64,000 nucleotides of DNA from positions 3,821,501-3,885,500 of the forward strand of contig NZ_FSRB01000001.1 in assembly GCF_900129635.1 (NCBI RefSeq), given 5' to 3'. Within the stretch, counting starts at the first letter, position 1. Each line of letters opens with the position of its first letter. This document shows, piece by piece, positions 7,480 to 16,760 of the stretch. A program made the translations under genes and the position numbers. The DNA is from Singulisphaera sp. GP187. GTDB lineage: Bacteria; Planctomycetota; Planctomycetia; Isosphaerales; Isosphaeraceae. A model generated the notes under the pieces. The model was given only the letters and a program-made list of their open reading frames with translations, had not been told where the DNA came from and searched no databases.

Positions 7480-8265
7480 GTGGAGGTCTGGGATCTACAC
7501 TGCCATCTCTCCGGGGTTCCCGGCCGGACACCCGATGAGCGCATGGTTCAGCTCATCAAGTACGCCGACCGGATGGGGATTGCCCGAATTTGCGTCTACA
7601 TGGGGATGAACTGGTCGTACGACCCCTCCCCCGACGATTTCCGCAAGCAGAACGACGAAGTCCTCCAGGCGTTGAGTCACTGGCACCACCGGGCGTTCGG
7701 GTTTGTCTATCTCAACCCGAAACACGTCAAGGAGAGCCTCGCCGAGCTCGACCGTTGCGTGCGCGACGGCCCCATGGTCGGCGTCAAGCTCTGGGTGGCG
7801 CAGCATGCGGACGCCCCGGAGTTGGATCCGATCGTCGAGCGAGCGGCGGAGCTCAACGCCGTTATTTTTCAGCATACCTGGATCAAAGCCACGGGAAACC
7901 TCCCGGGAGAGTCGACTCCGATGGATCTCGCGGCCCTGGCAGGTCGGCATCCCAAGGCCACGCTGATCTGCGGGCATACCGGGGGGGATTGGGAATTGGG
8001 AATCCGGGCCATCCGGGCGCGACCGAATGTGGCGGCGGACCTGGCTGGCGGAGACCCGGTGGCCGGGATCACCGAAATGGCGGTGCGCGAGCTCGGCGCG
8101 GAGCGCGTGATCTACGGCAGCGACGCCGGTGGACGGAGCTTTGCGTCGCAACTCGCCAAGGTGCATGGGGCCGACATTCCTGATGCGGCCAAGAAACTGA
8201 TTCTCGCGGGCAACCTCAAGCGGCTGCTCGGGCCGATCCTCCAGGCGAAGGGGGTCCGACTGTGA
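7480..8265 (+). CDS. Amidohydrolase family 2 (metal-dependent TIM-barrel hydrolase), first of a pair
   Basis: A 261-residue protein starting at GTG with AAAGGAG eight bases upstream. It begins MEVWDLHCHLSG, where HCH is the HxH metal pair at the end of strand 1; further ligands are H in FQHTWIK and LICGHTGGDW, and the strand-8 aspartate in RVIYGSDAGGRS. This is the COG2159 group (TIM-barrel decarboxylases and hydrolases such as ACMS decarboxylase). No signal peptide is seen. The stop overlaps the next gene's GTG start, so the two are translationally coupled and may form a heteromer. Substrate unknown. Confidence 0.85.
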   Translation: MEVWDLHCHLSGVPGRTPDERMVQLIKYADRMGIARICVYMGMNWSYDPSPDDFRKQNDEVLQALSHWHHRAFGFVYLNPKHVKESLAELDRCVRDGPMVGVKLWVAQHADAPELDPIVERAAELNAVIFQHTWIKATGNLPGESTPMDLAALAGRHPKATLICGHTGGDWELGIRAIRARPNVAADLAGGDPVAGITEMAVRELGAERVIYGSDAGGRSFASQLAKVHGADIPDAAKKLILAGNLKRLLGPILQAKGVRL

Positions 8266-9047
8266 CGCCTCGTATCATCGACGCCAACGTGAATCTCTCG
8301 CGCTGGCCAACCCGCCGCGTGCCTCACGATGACCCGGCCCGGCTCGTGGCGACACTGAGCGGCCAGGGCGTGGTCGAGGCCTGGGCCGGCAGCTATGACG
8401 GCCTGCTCCACAAGGATCTGGCCAGCGTTAACGCGCGCCTGGCCCACGAGTGTCGTGCCCAGTCCGGCATCCGCCTCGTTCCGTTTGGGTCGGTCAATCC
8501 AGCCCAGCCCGACTGGGAAGAGGATCTCCGGCGATGCGTGGAGGAGCACGGGATGCCGGGGATCCGGCTCCACCCGAACTACCACGGGTATGCACTCGAC
8601 CACCCGGCGTTCGCCCAACTCCTCGCGCTGGCGACCAAGCGCAACCTGGTGGTCGCGCTCTGCCTCCAGATGGAGGACGAACGGATGATGCACCACGCAT
8701 TCCGGGTCGCCCCGGTCAACCCGGCCCCGCTCGTGGCGGTGATCGAAACGATTCCAGGCATTCGTCTGCTCTTGCTGAACTCACTGAGCGTCATTCGCGG
8801 GCCAGCGCTTCAAAAGGTGGTCAGGGCCGGCGACGTCTCGGTGGATCTCTCCTCACGTGAAGGTGCCGGTGGCGTGGCGAGCCTGCTCGAGGAGGTGCCC
8901 GTCGATCGTGTTCTCTTCGGGTCCCATGCGCCTTACCTCTACTTCGAGTCGGCCCTCCTGAAACTCAAAGAGTCGGACCTGACCCCGGCTCAATTGCGGG
9001 CGATCCAGGAGCAAAACGCGCGGCAATTGATTCCCGCGGCGCGTTGA
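8262..9047 (+). CDS. Amidohydrolase family 2, second of a pair
   Basis: A 261-residue protein whose GTG start overlaps the upstream stop in GTGA. It begins MTPRIIDANVNLSRWPTRRV, where the canonical D-x-H-x-H is replaced by DANVNL: the strand-1 metal histidines are missing. HPNYHGYALDH and RVLFGSHAPYLYFES show the later strands, with FGSHAP in place of the usual YGSDxP. With two metal motifs altered, this copy may be a non-catalytic partner of the first amidohydrolase, or may use a different metal arrangement. Equal length and overlap point to an old tandem duplication. Confidence 0.8.
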   Translation: MTPRIIDANVNLSRWPTRRVPHDDPARLVATLSGQGVVEAWAGSYDGLLHKDLASVNARLAHECRAQSGIRLVPFGSVNPAQPDWEEDLRRCVEEHGMPGIRLHPNYHGYALDHPAFAQLLALATKRNLVVALCLQMEDERMMHHAFRVAPVNPAPLVAVIETIPGIRLLLLNSLSVIRGPALQKVVRAGDVSVDLSSREGAGGVASLLEEVPVDRVLFGSHAPYLYFESALLKLKESDLTPAQLRAIQEQNARQLIPAAR

Positions 9048-9089
9048 ACCGACGAGTCCACAACAAAACATCTGAACAGGATTTCTGCC

Positions 9090-10412
9090 ATGACACCCAA
9101 GAATCCTTTCTCTCGCCGCCAGTTCCTCGCCGCGACCTCGGGTGCCATGGGGGCCGCCAAGCTATACGGTCAGGAAGAGGCGACCCCATCCGAGCGACTC
9201 GCGTTGCAAGGAGGGCCAAAGGCCGTGCAAGGGGCCATGCCCAAGCATGTCCGCTGGGGCGAGCCCGAACGCGAGCAGATGAATGCCCTCATCGATCAAG
9301 CGAACATGTTCTATTGGAAGGGGCCGCAGACGACCTTGCTGATCGATCGGTTCCGGCAGACCTGCCCGCTTGAGCACGTGATGACCTGCTCGTCCGGCAC
9401 CGCGGCCTTGCACATCGCCGTCGCGGCGGCCGGGATCGAGCCGGGGGACGAGGTCATCACCAGCCCGATCTCCGACATTGGCACCGTGATCGGCACCATC
9501 TACCAGCAGGCCGTCCCCGTCTTCGCCGACCTGGGGCGGAACACGTACAACCTCGATCCCGAAGACGTGGCGCAGCGGATCACGCCCAAGACCAAGGCGA
9601 TCATCGCCGTTCACCTGGCCGGCAACCCGTGCGACATGCACGCCCTGAAAACGTTGGCCGACCAGCACAACCTGGTCCTCATCGAGGACTGCGCCCAGGC
9701 CTGGGGGGCCAAATTCCGCGGCAAGCCGATCGGCACGGTCGGACATATCGGCTGCTTCTCACTGCAAGCCGCCAAGCACGTCACCAGCGGCGAAGGGGGC
9801 GTGGTCGCCTCGAGCGACCCCCGGTTCGGCCCGCTCCTCCAGCGGTTCGGCGACAAAGGAATGGACCGACTCGCCAAAGGGGGCCTGTTCGAGGTCTTCG
9901 CCACGAATTACCGGATGAGCGAGCCGCAAGCCGGATTCGCCGCCGCCCAGCTCACGCGGGTGGAAGGGATCGCGGAGAAGCGTTCACAGCTCGGCAATCG
10001 GCTCAACGCCAAGCTCGCCGGCGCTCCCGGAATCGAGCCCCACCAGATCCATGCCGACGACCGCTCGACATACTGGTTCTTGATGTTCCGCCTCCGGCCC
10101 GAAGCCTTCAAGTGCGATCGAGCCGAATTCGTCAAGGCCCTGGCCGCGGAAGGCGTTCCCGCCTCGGCGGGATACATTCCCGTGCCGCTCTACGGCAACC
10201 CTGTCTTCCAGAAACATGGCTTCTTCGCCGGCCGCTGGCCCGTGAAAGAGCTCGGCCTGACCACGATGGACTACGCCAAGGTCTCCTGCCCCGAAGCGGA
10301 AGCGATCCTCAAGACTGGCGTCCGGATCACGATTCACGAGGGGATGAGCGAGGACTACGTCCTGAGCCTGGCCGCGGCCGTCCAAAAAGTGGCAACCCAC
10401 TACGCCGTTTGA
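9090..10412 (+). CDS. Tat-exported DegT/DnrJ/EryC1/StrS-family aminotransferase homologue
   Basis: A 440-residue protein. Residues 8-20 (SRRQFLAATSGAM) form a Tat signal. The mature part is a fold-type I PLP enzyme of the sugar aminotransferase group: SSGTAALHIAVAAAGIEPGD (101-120) binds phosphate, LIEDCAQAWGA (198-208) carries the PLP-stacking aspartate D200, and K229 in LQAAKHVTSGEGG is the Schiff-base lysine. These enzymes usually aminate nucleotide-linked keto-sugars in the cytoplasm, so a twin-arginine signal is unexpected; Tat would fit export of a folded PLP protein. It follows the amidohydrolase pair by 42 bp and is probably in the same transcript. Substrate unknown. Confidence 0.85.
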   Translation: MTPKNPFSRRQFLAATSGAMGAAKLYGQEEATPSERLALQGGPKAVQGAMPKHVRWGEPEREQMNALIDQANMFYWKGPQTTLLIDRFRQTCPLEHVMTCSSGTAALHIAVAAAGIEPGDEVITSPISDIGTVIGTIYQQAVPVFADLGRNTYNLDPEDVAQRITPKTKAIIAVHLAGNPCDMHALKTLADQHNLVLIEDCAQAWGAKFRGKPIGTVGHIGCFSLQAAKHVTSGEGGVVASSDPRFGPLLQRFGDKGMDRLAKGGLFEVFATNYRMSEPQAGFAAAQLTRVEGIAEKRSQLGNRLNAKLAGAPGIEPHQIHADDRSTYWFLMFRLRPEAFKCDRAEFVKALAAEGVPASAGYIPVPLYGNPVFQKHGFFAGRWPVKELGLTTMDYAKVSCPEAEAILKTGVRITIHEGMSEDYVLSLAAAVQKVATHYAV

Positions 10413-10473
10413 AACAGCGAACAAGATCGCGAGGTCACGCCCAGAGGATGAGGTGCTTCCCAGCAGAGAAGAC

Positions 10474-10591
10474 TTAGCCACGAATGAATTCAATGACACG
10501 AATGAACGCCAACGAAACTCAACATGTTTTTTGGCAATTTGAATCCCCAGTCATTGCTTCCATTCGTGTCATTCGTGTTATTCGTGGTCAA
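10474..10591. repeat. Inverted repeat of the CCACGAATGA / TTCGTGG family
   Basis: TTAGCCACGAATGA with CAATGACACGAATG on the left (10474-10504) faces CATTCGTGTCATTCGTG and TTATTCGTGGTCAA on the right (10561-10591). It fills most of the 331-bp gap before the amidase. Repeats of this type are scattered through many environmental bacterial genomes; no coding content is apparent. Confidence 0.75.
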
Positions 10592-10743
10592 AATCTTCAA
10601 TTCTTTCTTTGAGTTCGTCCGATGGCGCACACCATCCGGCGAGAGCTTGCCCATTTTTTCGATCGGGCGCCAGGCGATCCGGAAAGTACAAATCCATGAG
10701 TCGCGTACCGCACTTCTCCCACCTCGGACGAAACGAGACCTCC

Positions 10744-12509
10744 ATGCCCCACGAGACCCCAAGTGTCCCAGGTCGTTCCTCAGAAGCGACTGCGAGGAAC
10801 TCCAACGACATCCGTGAAGGATCGACCCGACGGGCGACATTGAAAGCCCTGGCGGCACTCGGGATCGGCACGGCCACGTTCCGTCGCGCCCTGGCGGTCC
10901 AGGCTGACGAGGCGGGAAAAGTCTCGCCGGAGATGATCAAGCAGGCCGAGTGGATCGCCGGCCTGGAGCTGACCGACGAAGAGCGCAAGACCGCGGCCCG
11001 CTCAGTGCAGAGAAGCCTCGACGCGTTCAAAACGCTCCGCGCGGTCGAGGTCGACTACGACGTCCCGCCGGCCCTCTCGTTCGTGCCGGCCCCGGGGCTT
11101 CGCCCTTCCGAAGGGGTCCGCCGCAACCAGGCCAGTCCGACCGAATGGCAGGCTCCCAAACGTCCCGATTCCGACGAGGCTCTGGCGTTCCTACCGGTGA
11201 CGGAACTCTCGGCCTTGCTCCGCACCCGGCAAGTCAGCGCGACCGAGCTGACGACTCTCTACATCGACCGGCTCAAACGGTTCGACCCCCTCTTGAAGTG
11301 CGTGGTCACGCTGACTGAAGCACTCGCATTGAAGCAAGCGGCCAAGGCCGACGCCGAGCTGGCTGCCGGGATTTATCGCGGGCCCTTGCACGGGATCCCG
11401 TGGGGAGCCAAGGACCTGATCGCCTATCCGGGCTATCCGACGAGTTGGGGGGCGACTCCGTTCAAGGATCGCGTGATCGATGAGAAGGCCACCGTGGCCG
11501 CGCGGTTGGAGGAGGCGGGGGCGGTGCTCGTCGCCAAGCTCACGCTCGGAGCCCTCGCCCAGGGAGACCGCTGGTTCGGCGGCATGACGCGCAGCCCTTG
11601 GGACCCGCGCCGCGGGTCGAGCGGCTCGTCGGCCGGGTCCGCCGCTTCGGTCGCGGCCGGCCTGGTCGGGTTCGCAATCGGCAGCGAGACGCTCGGGAGC
11701 ATCGTTTCCCCGTGCAAGGCCTGTGGCGCATCGGGGCTGCGCCCGACGTTCGGGAGGGTCAGCCGGCATGGCTGTATGTCCCTCTCCTGGTCGATGGATA
11801 AGCTCGGCCCGATCGCCCGCTCGATGGAAGACTGTGCCTTGGTGCTCGACGCGATCCACGGGTTCGACGGCCTCGACCCGAGCGCCGTCGATCATCCGTT
11901 CGCCTGGCCCCCCGAGTGGCCCTCCGCGGGCTCAAGGTGGGGTACTTCGAGAAGTCCGACCGCCCCGTCGACAAACGCGAGGACCTGAAAATTCTCCGCG
12001 AACTGGGCGTCACCCTGGTTCCGATCGCGCTGCCCGACGACTATCCCGCCTCGGCCGTCTCACTGATGCTTCGTACCGAGGCGGCCGCCGTGTTCGACGA
12101 ACTGACCCGTAAACATGTCACGGAAGGTCTGAACACCTGGCCGGCCGCGTTTATCCAGGGGCAGTTCACCCCCGCGGTCGAGTACCTCCGCGCCGCCCGG
12201 GTCCGCTCGCTCCTGATGCGATCGATGGCGCGACTGATGGAGACCGTCGACCTCTACGTCGGTGATGGCGAAGACCTCGAGATCACCAACCTGACCGGCC
12301 ACCCGACCGCCGTCCTGCCCGACACGTTCGCGAGTCGCCAGGGGCGCGACGCCCCCGGCTCGATCACGTTCACCGGCCGCCTCTACGGCGAAACGACCTT
12401 GCTGGCCGTGGCCAACGCCTATCAGCAGGCTGCGGGACACCACCTCAAACGCCCCCCTTTGGAGCGTTTCCTGGCCGAGGAGACCACGGTGACCAAGGCC
12501 GAGAACTGA
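10744..12509 (+). pseudogene. Exported amidase (amidase signature family), broken by a one-base frameshift
   Basis: The first frame (10744-11988) starts MPHETPSVPG, has a Tat-like segment STRRATLKALAALGIGTATF (27-46), then a full amidase-signature core: the catalytic lysine in HGIPWGAKDLIAYPG and the serine loop in RRGSSGSSAGSAASVAAGLV, followed by SETLGSIVSPC. After DHPFAWPPE the frame runs into unrelated residues and stops at 11988. Sense coding resumes one frame over with ALRGLKVGYFEKSDRP and continues to a normal C-terminus at 12509. Restoring one G near 11914 (CCCGAG-GTGGCC) would rejoin both parts. Either a recent mutation or a sequencing error. The enzyme would hydrolyse amide bonds outside the cytoplasm; substrate unknown. 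Confidence 0.85.
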
Positions 12510-12585
12510 CGGTATTGCTTGTCCCGACTCCCCGCCGACGCTACGATCGAGCGAGTCGATCCAGGATCCCCGAGGGAACTTACCG

Positions 12586-14082
12586 ATGACGGTGTCCAAA
12601 CACTCAGGCGATCCGAGCTGCGGTCGAACCCCCCGGCGCGCCTTCCTCGCCGACCTCGGGTTCGGTTTCACTGGCCTGGTCCTCAGCGCCATGCTCAATC
12701 GCGACGGCGTCACCCGCGCCGAGGAGATCGGCGGCGGTTGGGCTCCGCCCAACGGTCTGCCGCATTTTGCCCCCAAGGCCAAGAATGTCATCTGGCTCTT
12801 CATGGTGGGCGGGGTCAGCCACGTCGAAGGGTTCGACCCCAAGCCGAGCCTGACCAAGTACGCCGGCAAGACGATCGCCGAGACGCCGCTGAACAGCGTG
12901 CTCGACTCGCCGTACAACAAGAAGAACCTCCGCGAGTTCGTCGCCGGCAACCATGCCATCCAGCCCAAGATCTATCCGCTCCAGAACGGGTTCCGCAAGC
13001 GGGGCCAGAGCGGGATCGAGGTCAGCGACTGGTGGTCGAACGTCGGCGGCTGTATCGACGACATCGCCGTCGTCCGCTCGATGTGGACGACCGACAACGA
13101 CCACGGCGCCCAGCTCCAGTTCCACACCGGCCGGCACGCGCTTGAAGGCCCGTTCCCGACCATCGGCTCGTGGATTCACTACGGACTCGGCTCGTTGAAC
13201 GACGACCTGCCCAGCTTCGTGGTCCTCGGCGATCCCCTGGCCGACTGCTGCGGCGGCATGGCGGGGCACGGCGGCAGCTACCTCGGCCCCGAGCATGACG
13301 GGGTCCGCCTGGAAGCCAACCCCGACGATCCCCTCCCGTTCGCCTCGCCCGGGCCGGAGATCTACCGCGAAGAGCAGGCGCAAGAGTTTGCGCTGCTCGG
13401 TCGGCTCAACCAGATGTCCGCCGTGCGCTATCCGGACGATCCTGCCTTGCGGGCCCGGATCCGGTCGTATGAACTGGCGGCCCGGATGCAGTTGGCGGTT
13501 CCCGAGGTCGTCCGGTTCGACAACGAACGTCCCGAAACCCAGGCCCTCTACGGCCTCGACCAGGACGCCACCCGGCCGTTCGGTCGCCAGTGCCTGGCCG
13601 CGCGACGGATGGTCGAGCGCGGCGTCCGGTTCGTTCAGATCTTCCACGGCGCCAATGGCGGCGCCGGGGCGTGGGACGCGCACAGCAACCTCCGCGCCGG
13701 CCATACCCAGCTCTGCGGCCAGGTCGACGCCCCGATCGCCGGCTTGATCAAAGACTTGAAGAGGCGAGGACTGCTCGACGAAACCCTGGTCGTCTGGGCG
13801 AGCGAGTTCGGCCGCACCCCCGGCGCCCAAGGGGCCGACGGCCGCGACCATCACCCCTTCGGATTCTCGGTCTGGCTCGCCGGCGGCGGAATCAAAGGGG
13901 GCGTCGTCCACGGCGCCACTGATGAGCTCGGCTTCCACGCCGTCGAAAATCGCCACTACGTCACCGACATCCACGCCACCGTCATGCATCAACTCGGCCT
14001 CGACCCCCGGCGCCTCGAAGTCCCCGGCCAGAAACGGCTCGAGATCGACCTCGGCAAACCGATCCGCGAGATCCTCGCCTGA
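12586..14082 (+). CDS. DUF1501 family protein, orphan copy
   Basis: A 498-residue exported protein with an N-terminal RRAFLADLGFGFTG signal of Tat type. DUF1501 belongs to the alkaline phosphatase/sulfatase superfamily by fold. The strand-1 motif here is MVGGVSHVEGFDPKPSL, against the usual GGPSxLDLFDPKP, and the C-terminal metal region is intact (ASEFGRTPGAQGADGRDHHP, LAGGGIKGGVVHGATDE). Unlike the four other DUF1501 genes in this window it has no DUF1549/DUF1553 cytochrome partner; it follows the broken amidase by 76 bp. Biochemical function is not established. Confidence 0.85.
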   Translation: MTVSKHSGDPSCGRTPRRAFLADLGFGFTGLVLSAMLNRDGVTRAEEIGGGWAPPNGLPHFAPKAKNVIWLFMVGGVSHVEGFDPKPSLTKYAGKTIAETPLNSVLDSPYNKKNLREFVAGNHAIQPKIYPLQNGFRKRGQSGIEVSDWWSNVGGCIDDIAVVRSMWTTDNDHGAQLQFHTGRHALEGPFPTIGSWIHYGLGSLNDDLPSFVVLGDPLADCCGGMAGHGGSYLGPEHDGVRLEANPDDPLPFASPGPEIYREEQAQEFALLGRLNQMSAVRYPDDPALRARIRSYELAARMQLAVPEVVRFDNERPETQALYGLDQDATRPFGRQCLAARRMVERGVRFVQIFHGANGGAGAWDAHSNLRAGHTQLCGQVDAPIAGLIKDLKRRGLLDETLVVWASEFGRTPGAQGADGRDHHPFGFSVWLAGGGIKGGVVHGATDELGFHAVENRHYVTDIHATVMHQLGLDPRRLEVPGQKRLEIDLGKPIREILA

Positions 14083-14114
14083 GCCAACCGCGGCCGTCAT
14101 CGTCGGTCCAACGA

Positions 14115-14149
14115 TTCCCGTTGGGGTAGCCGTGCCCACCCAACGGGAA
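14115..14149. terminator. Hairpin between convergent genes, possible terminator
   Basis: TTCCCGTTGGG (14115-14125) pairs perfectly with CCCAACGGGAA (14139-14149). It lies 33 bp after the DUF1501 stop and 74 bp past the stop of the convergent hydrolase. No T-run follows on either strand, so termination is uncertain. Confidence 0.4.
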
Positions 14150-14222
14150 ATCGCAAATTACCGATAAAGACATCACGGGTTCGACATAGCTTCAACAACC
14201 CTGTGCGAGACGAGGATCAGAA

Positions 14223-15167
14223 TCACGTCGTCCCAGGTTTGAGCGAGTGAACGAAGTCGATCAGCGAACGGCGATAGCGCGTGCCGTCCGTCTCGAGGAA
14301 ATTGAGATGGCCGGCCTTCTCGAACAGGATCAGCCGGCCGTGAGACTTCACGCGGCGGTGGAGCGCCTTGGCTTCCTGAGGACGTGCTTTACGGTCGGCT
14401 CCCCCCGCAAGGATCAGGACGGGTACGTCGGGTGGGATGCCTTCAATGGACTTGACCGGCGAAATCGCGTCCAAGTCGGGAAGGACGACGTAAGAGGCGA
14501 GCAGAAGGCCCTGGTAGGCGACCCAATCCAGGAGCGGCGGCAGCGCAGTTTCGGTGCGGTTCCGCACGGCTCTCCTCAAATGCTCATAGGGACTTTCCAG
14601 AATATAACCGCTGACCCGATGAGCGAGTTCTCCGGACGCGAAGATCGCCGCCGCCGCGCCCATCGAGGTTCCGAGCACGACCACCGGCCGGCCTGGCCGA
14701 CGTCGCTCGAGGAAATCGACAGCGGCGACCACGTCGTGGCGAGCGCTGAGGCCAATATCATTGATCTGCCCCGTGGAGTCACCGTGAGCCCGGAGCGTGA
14801 TCAAAAGCACCGAGCAGCCTTCGGCCGCAAAGATCTGAGCCCGATCGAGGCAGTTCCCGCGGCGGCCTCCGTTGCCGTGCAGCAGCAGGACCGAAGCCGC
14901 TTCCTCCTTCCCCTCCGCATACCAGGCCCCGAGCTTCTGTCCGTCTCGAGTCGAGAGCCGGGTCGACTCGAACGCTCCCCAGGCCACGGTCGGGGCCGGC
15001 TCGGCGAAGGGAGCGCGACGACGCCGGGTCAGTCGATGGGCCACCACCAGGGAACCGACCAGCCAGATCAGAACCACGACCGCGAGAAGCCACGAACAAT
15101 GTTTGATACGTTTGGGGGTGATCCTCTGCGTGACGAACAGCGTCGACCGAAACTCCCTCACGATCAC
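14223..15167 (-). CDS. Membrane-anchored alpha/beta hydrolase
   Basis: A 314-residue protein with GTG start four bases after GGAGG. One transmembrane helix (about residues 24-44, SWLLAVVVLIWLVGSLVVAH) anchors an alpha/beta hydrolase domain that faces outward. Oxyanion region LLLHGNGGRRGN, nucleophile elbow VVLGTSMGAAAA (serine in GTSMG), acid aspartate region LILAGGADRKARPQEA and histidine KAGHLNFLE complete the triad. The lid and GSNGG region resemble the BEM46/YqkD-type peptidase S9-like hydrolases. Substrate unknown. It stands alone between convergent and divergent neighbours. Confidence 0.8.
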   Translation of the reverse strand: MIVREFRSTLFVTQRITPKRIKHCSWLLAVVVLIWLVGSLVVAHRLTRRRRAPFAEPAPTVAWGAFESTRLSTRDGQKLGAWYAEGKEEAASVLLLHGNGGRRGNCLDRAQIFAAEGCSVLLITLRAHGDSTGQINDIGLSARHDVVAAVDFLERRRPGRPVVVLGTSMGAAAAIFASGELAHRVSGYILESPYEHLRRAVRNRTETALPPLLDWVAYQGLLLASYVVLPDLDAISPVKSIEGIPPDVPVLILAGGADRKARPQEAKALHRRVKSHGRLILFEKAGHLNFLETDGTRYRRSLIDFVHSLKPGTT

Positions 15168-15313
15168 AACCTCCCTTTGTTTTGATCTCGATCTCCGATC
15201 GAGACATCCTCAGTCGATACCAGGCGCTGAGCGGCGAAGTTTCCGGTCGAGTTCAATCACTCCGGCCCCGACGGTATGATGGGAGAGCGACACGGACCAA
15301 GGAGACCCAAAAG

Positions 15314-15598
15314 ATGTTGGAGGCCGTGCCACCTCGTCGATTTCGGCTCAATTTGCGATCGTTGATGATCGCGGTTGCAGGCTGTGCTCTCCTGCTTTAC
15401 CCGCTCTCCCGAGCGATTCGCGGGTGGGAGCAGGTCAGGCAAGCGCAATTGCGGGCGGTTCAAGAGGCGAAACTCGCCCGCGAGCTCGGTCGAAAGTCCA
15501 AGGCGGAGGCGCTCCGGTTGATGCACCTTGCCCGGGCGAGAACACAGTCGTCTCGCCCTGGAACCGAGGGCGAGACGTCAGCACACAGCGGGCCCTGA
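15314..15598 (+). CDS. Small membrane protein, unknown function
   Basis: Ninety-four residues from the ATG at 15314. A basic N-terminus (RRFRLNLRSLMIAVAG) leads into one transmembrane helix (about 16-33), then a charged helical tail rich in Ala, Arg and Glu (QAQLRAVQEAKLARELGRKS). The arginine-rich opening with a single helix is a style often seen in small planctomycete proteins, but no named domain is recognised. The last 17 codons contain a perfect 11-bp hairpin, so the true biological 3' end is questionable. The longer frame from 15182 is not favoured. Confidence 0.5.
   Translation: MLEAVPPRRFRLNLRSLMIAVAGCALLLYPLSRAIRGWEQVRQAQLRAVQEAKLARELGRKSKAEALRLMHLARARTQSSRPGTEGETSAHSGP
15549..15577 (+). 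terminator. Strong hairpin inside the 3' end of the small membrane protein gene
   Basis: CGTCTCGCCCT (15549-15559) and AGGGCGAGACG (15567-15577) pair perfectly with a 7-nt loop. It lies within the last codons of 15314-15598 and 56 bp from the stop of the convergent esterase, so it may terminate either transcript. No T-run follows. Confidence 0.45.
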
Positions 15599-15632
15599 TG
15601 ACCGCAACCGCGACCAAGGGCAAACATTCTCA

Positions 15633-16547
15633 TCAACGCGTCTTATCCGCCTTGAGGATCCCCTGGGCACGGAGCCAATCCTCGCACCGTTGCGGCCAGG
15701 TGGAACTGGGGTGTTCGCTCGGCCGCATGCCGAAGCCGTGGCCTCCCGTGGCATAGAGGTGCATCTCGGCCGGCACGCCGGCCCGTTTCAGGGCGAGATA
15801 GAGCTGGACGCTGTTCTCCGGGCTCACGTTATCGTTGCTGGCATGGACCAGGAACATCGGCGGCGTCAGCGAGGTCACGCGAATCTCGGGCGTCAGCTCG
15901 CTTGCCCCCTTCTTGATGACTCCCCCCGAATAGATCAGGGCCGCGAAATCAGGGCGGCAATCGACGCGATCGACCGCGTCGATTGGTTCGTAGCCGCGCT
16001 GATCGGCATTGGTCGCGGCCCAGGCGCCAAGGTGCCCGCCGGCGGAGAAGCCGAGGATGCCGATTCGCTTCGCGTCGATCCCCCAGTCGGCGGCATTGCT
16101 GCGAATCAGGCTCAGGGCACGCTGGGCGTCCATGAGCGCCTGCGGAGGAGGCTGACTGTCCGGGGTGCCCTCCCTGCGCGGAACCCGATACTTGAGCAAG
16201 GCTGCCGTGACCCCGATCTCATTGAGCCAACGCGCCACCTGCTCCCCTTCGTGGTCCCAGGCCAGGTTCCGATACCCGCCCCCCGGGCAAACGAGGATCG
16301 CGACCCCGCTGTTCTTTGACGCCTCCGGCCGGTAGAGCGTAATCGTCGGCTTCGTCACGTTGGTCAGGCTCGTGACGGTCGTCCCATCGGCCTTCTTCTT
16401 GGCCTGCTCCTCACCGATCGAACCGACCTCTCCGGGTGCGGGGCCCGGCCAGACGTCGAGCGTTCGAGGCGCTTGGGCTTCGAAAGCGATCGCCATCGAG
16501 GTGCCGAGCGTGAGGATCAATCCCAGGCCCATGGCTTGAATCTTCAT
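15633..16547 (-). CDS. Secreted esterase/lipase of the alpha/beta hydrolase family
   Basis: A 304-residue protein from the ATG at 16547, preceded by AAGGACAG; the signal peptide is MKIQAMGLGLILTLGTSMAI followed by AFEA. The mature domain is of the acetyl-esterase/xylanase type: the oxyanion region CPGGGYRNLAWDHEG, nucleophile elbow GILGFSAGGHLG, acid region PPMFLVHASNDNVSPE and the catalytic histidine ATGGHGFGMRP. Such enzymes remove acetyl or acyl groups from plant-type polysaccharides outside the cell, in keeping with the sulfatases and sugar dehydrogenase in the window. The specific substrate is not known. Confidence 0.85.
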   Translation of the reverse strand: MKIQAMGLGLILTLGTSMAIAFEAQAPRTLDVWPGPAPGEVGSIGEEQAKKKADGTTVTSLTNVTKPTITLYRPEASKNSGVAILVCPGGGYRNLAWDHEGEQVARWLNEIGVTAALLKYRVPRREGTPDSQPPPQALMDAQRALSLIRSNAADWGIDAKRIGILGFSAGGHLGAWAATNADQRGYEPIDAVDRVDCRPDFAALIYSGGVIKKGASELTPEIRVTSLTPPMFLVHASNDNVSPENSVQLYLALKRAGVPAEMHLYATGGHGFGMRPSEHPSSTWPQRCEDWLRAQGILKADKTR

Positions 16548-16659
16548 GAGGTCTGTCCTTTCTGGTTGGTTGGCAAGCGCGACCTTCACCCACGGATCGA
16601 CCTCGAACGATAACCGACCCCACGCCAGCCGCCAAGCGGTGAGGCTCAAGCCTCTCCGA

Positions 16660-16760
16660 TGGCGGACCCGCCCGCCAGGGAAGACGACGCGGTGCGTCGC
16701 AGACGGCATTCCCACGCAGAGCGTGGGAACGAGATCCCGGGATCCTTGCGACAGTCTCGC
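16660..16760. repeat. Dispersed palindromic repeat (TTCCCACG family), copy 2
   Basis: GACGACGCGGTGCGTCGCAG, then GACGGCATTCCCACGC and GCGTGGGAACGAGATCCCGG. The ATCC-TTGCGACAGTCTCG extension is shared with copies 4 and 5. It is the only notable content of the 525-bp gap 16548-17072 between divergent genes; the rest, which is AT-rich near 16820-16900, presumably contains the promoters. Confidence 0.8.

Noticed and set aside
12604-14139. 511-codon minus-strand open frame
   Set aside because: Antisense of an orphan DUF1501 gene that has clear family motifs.
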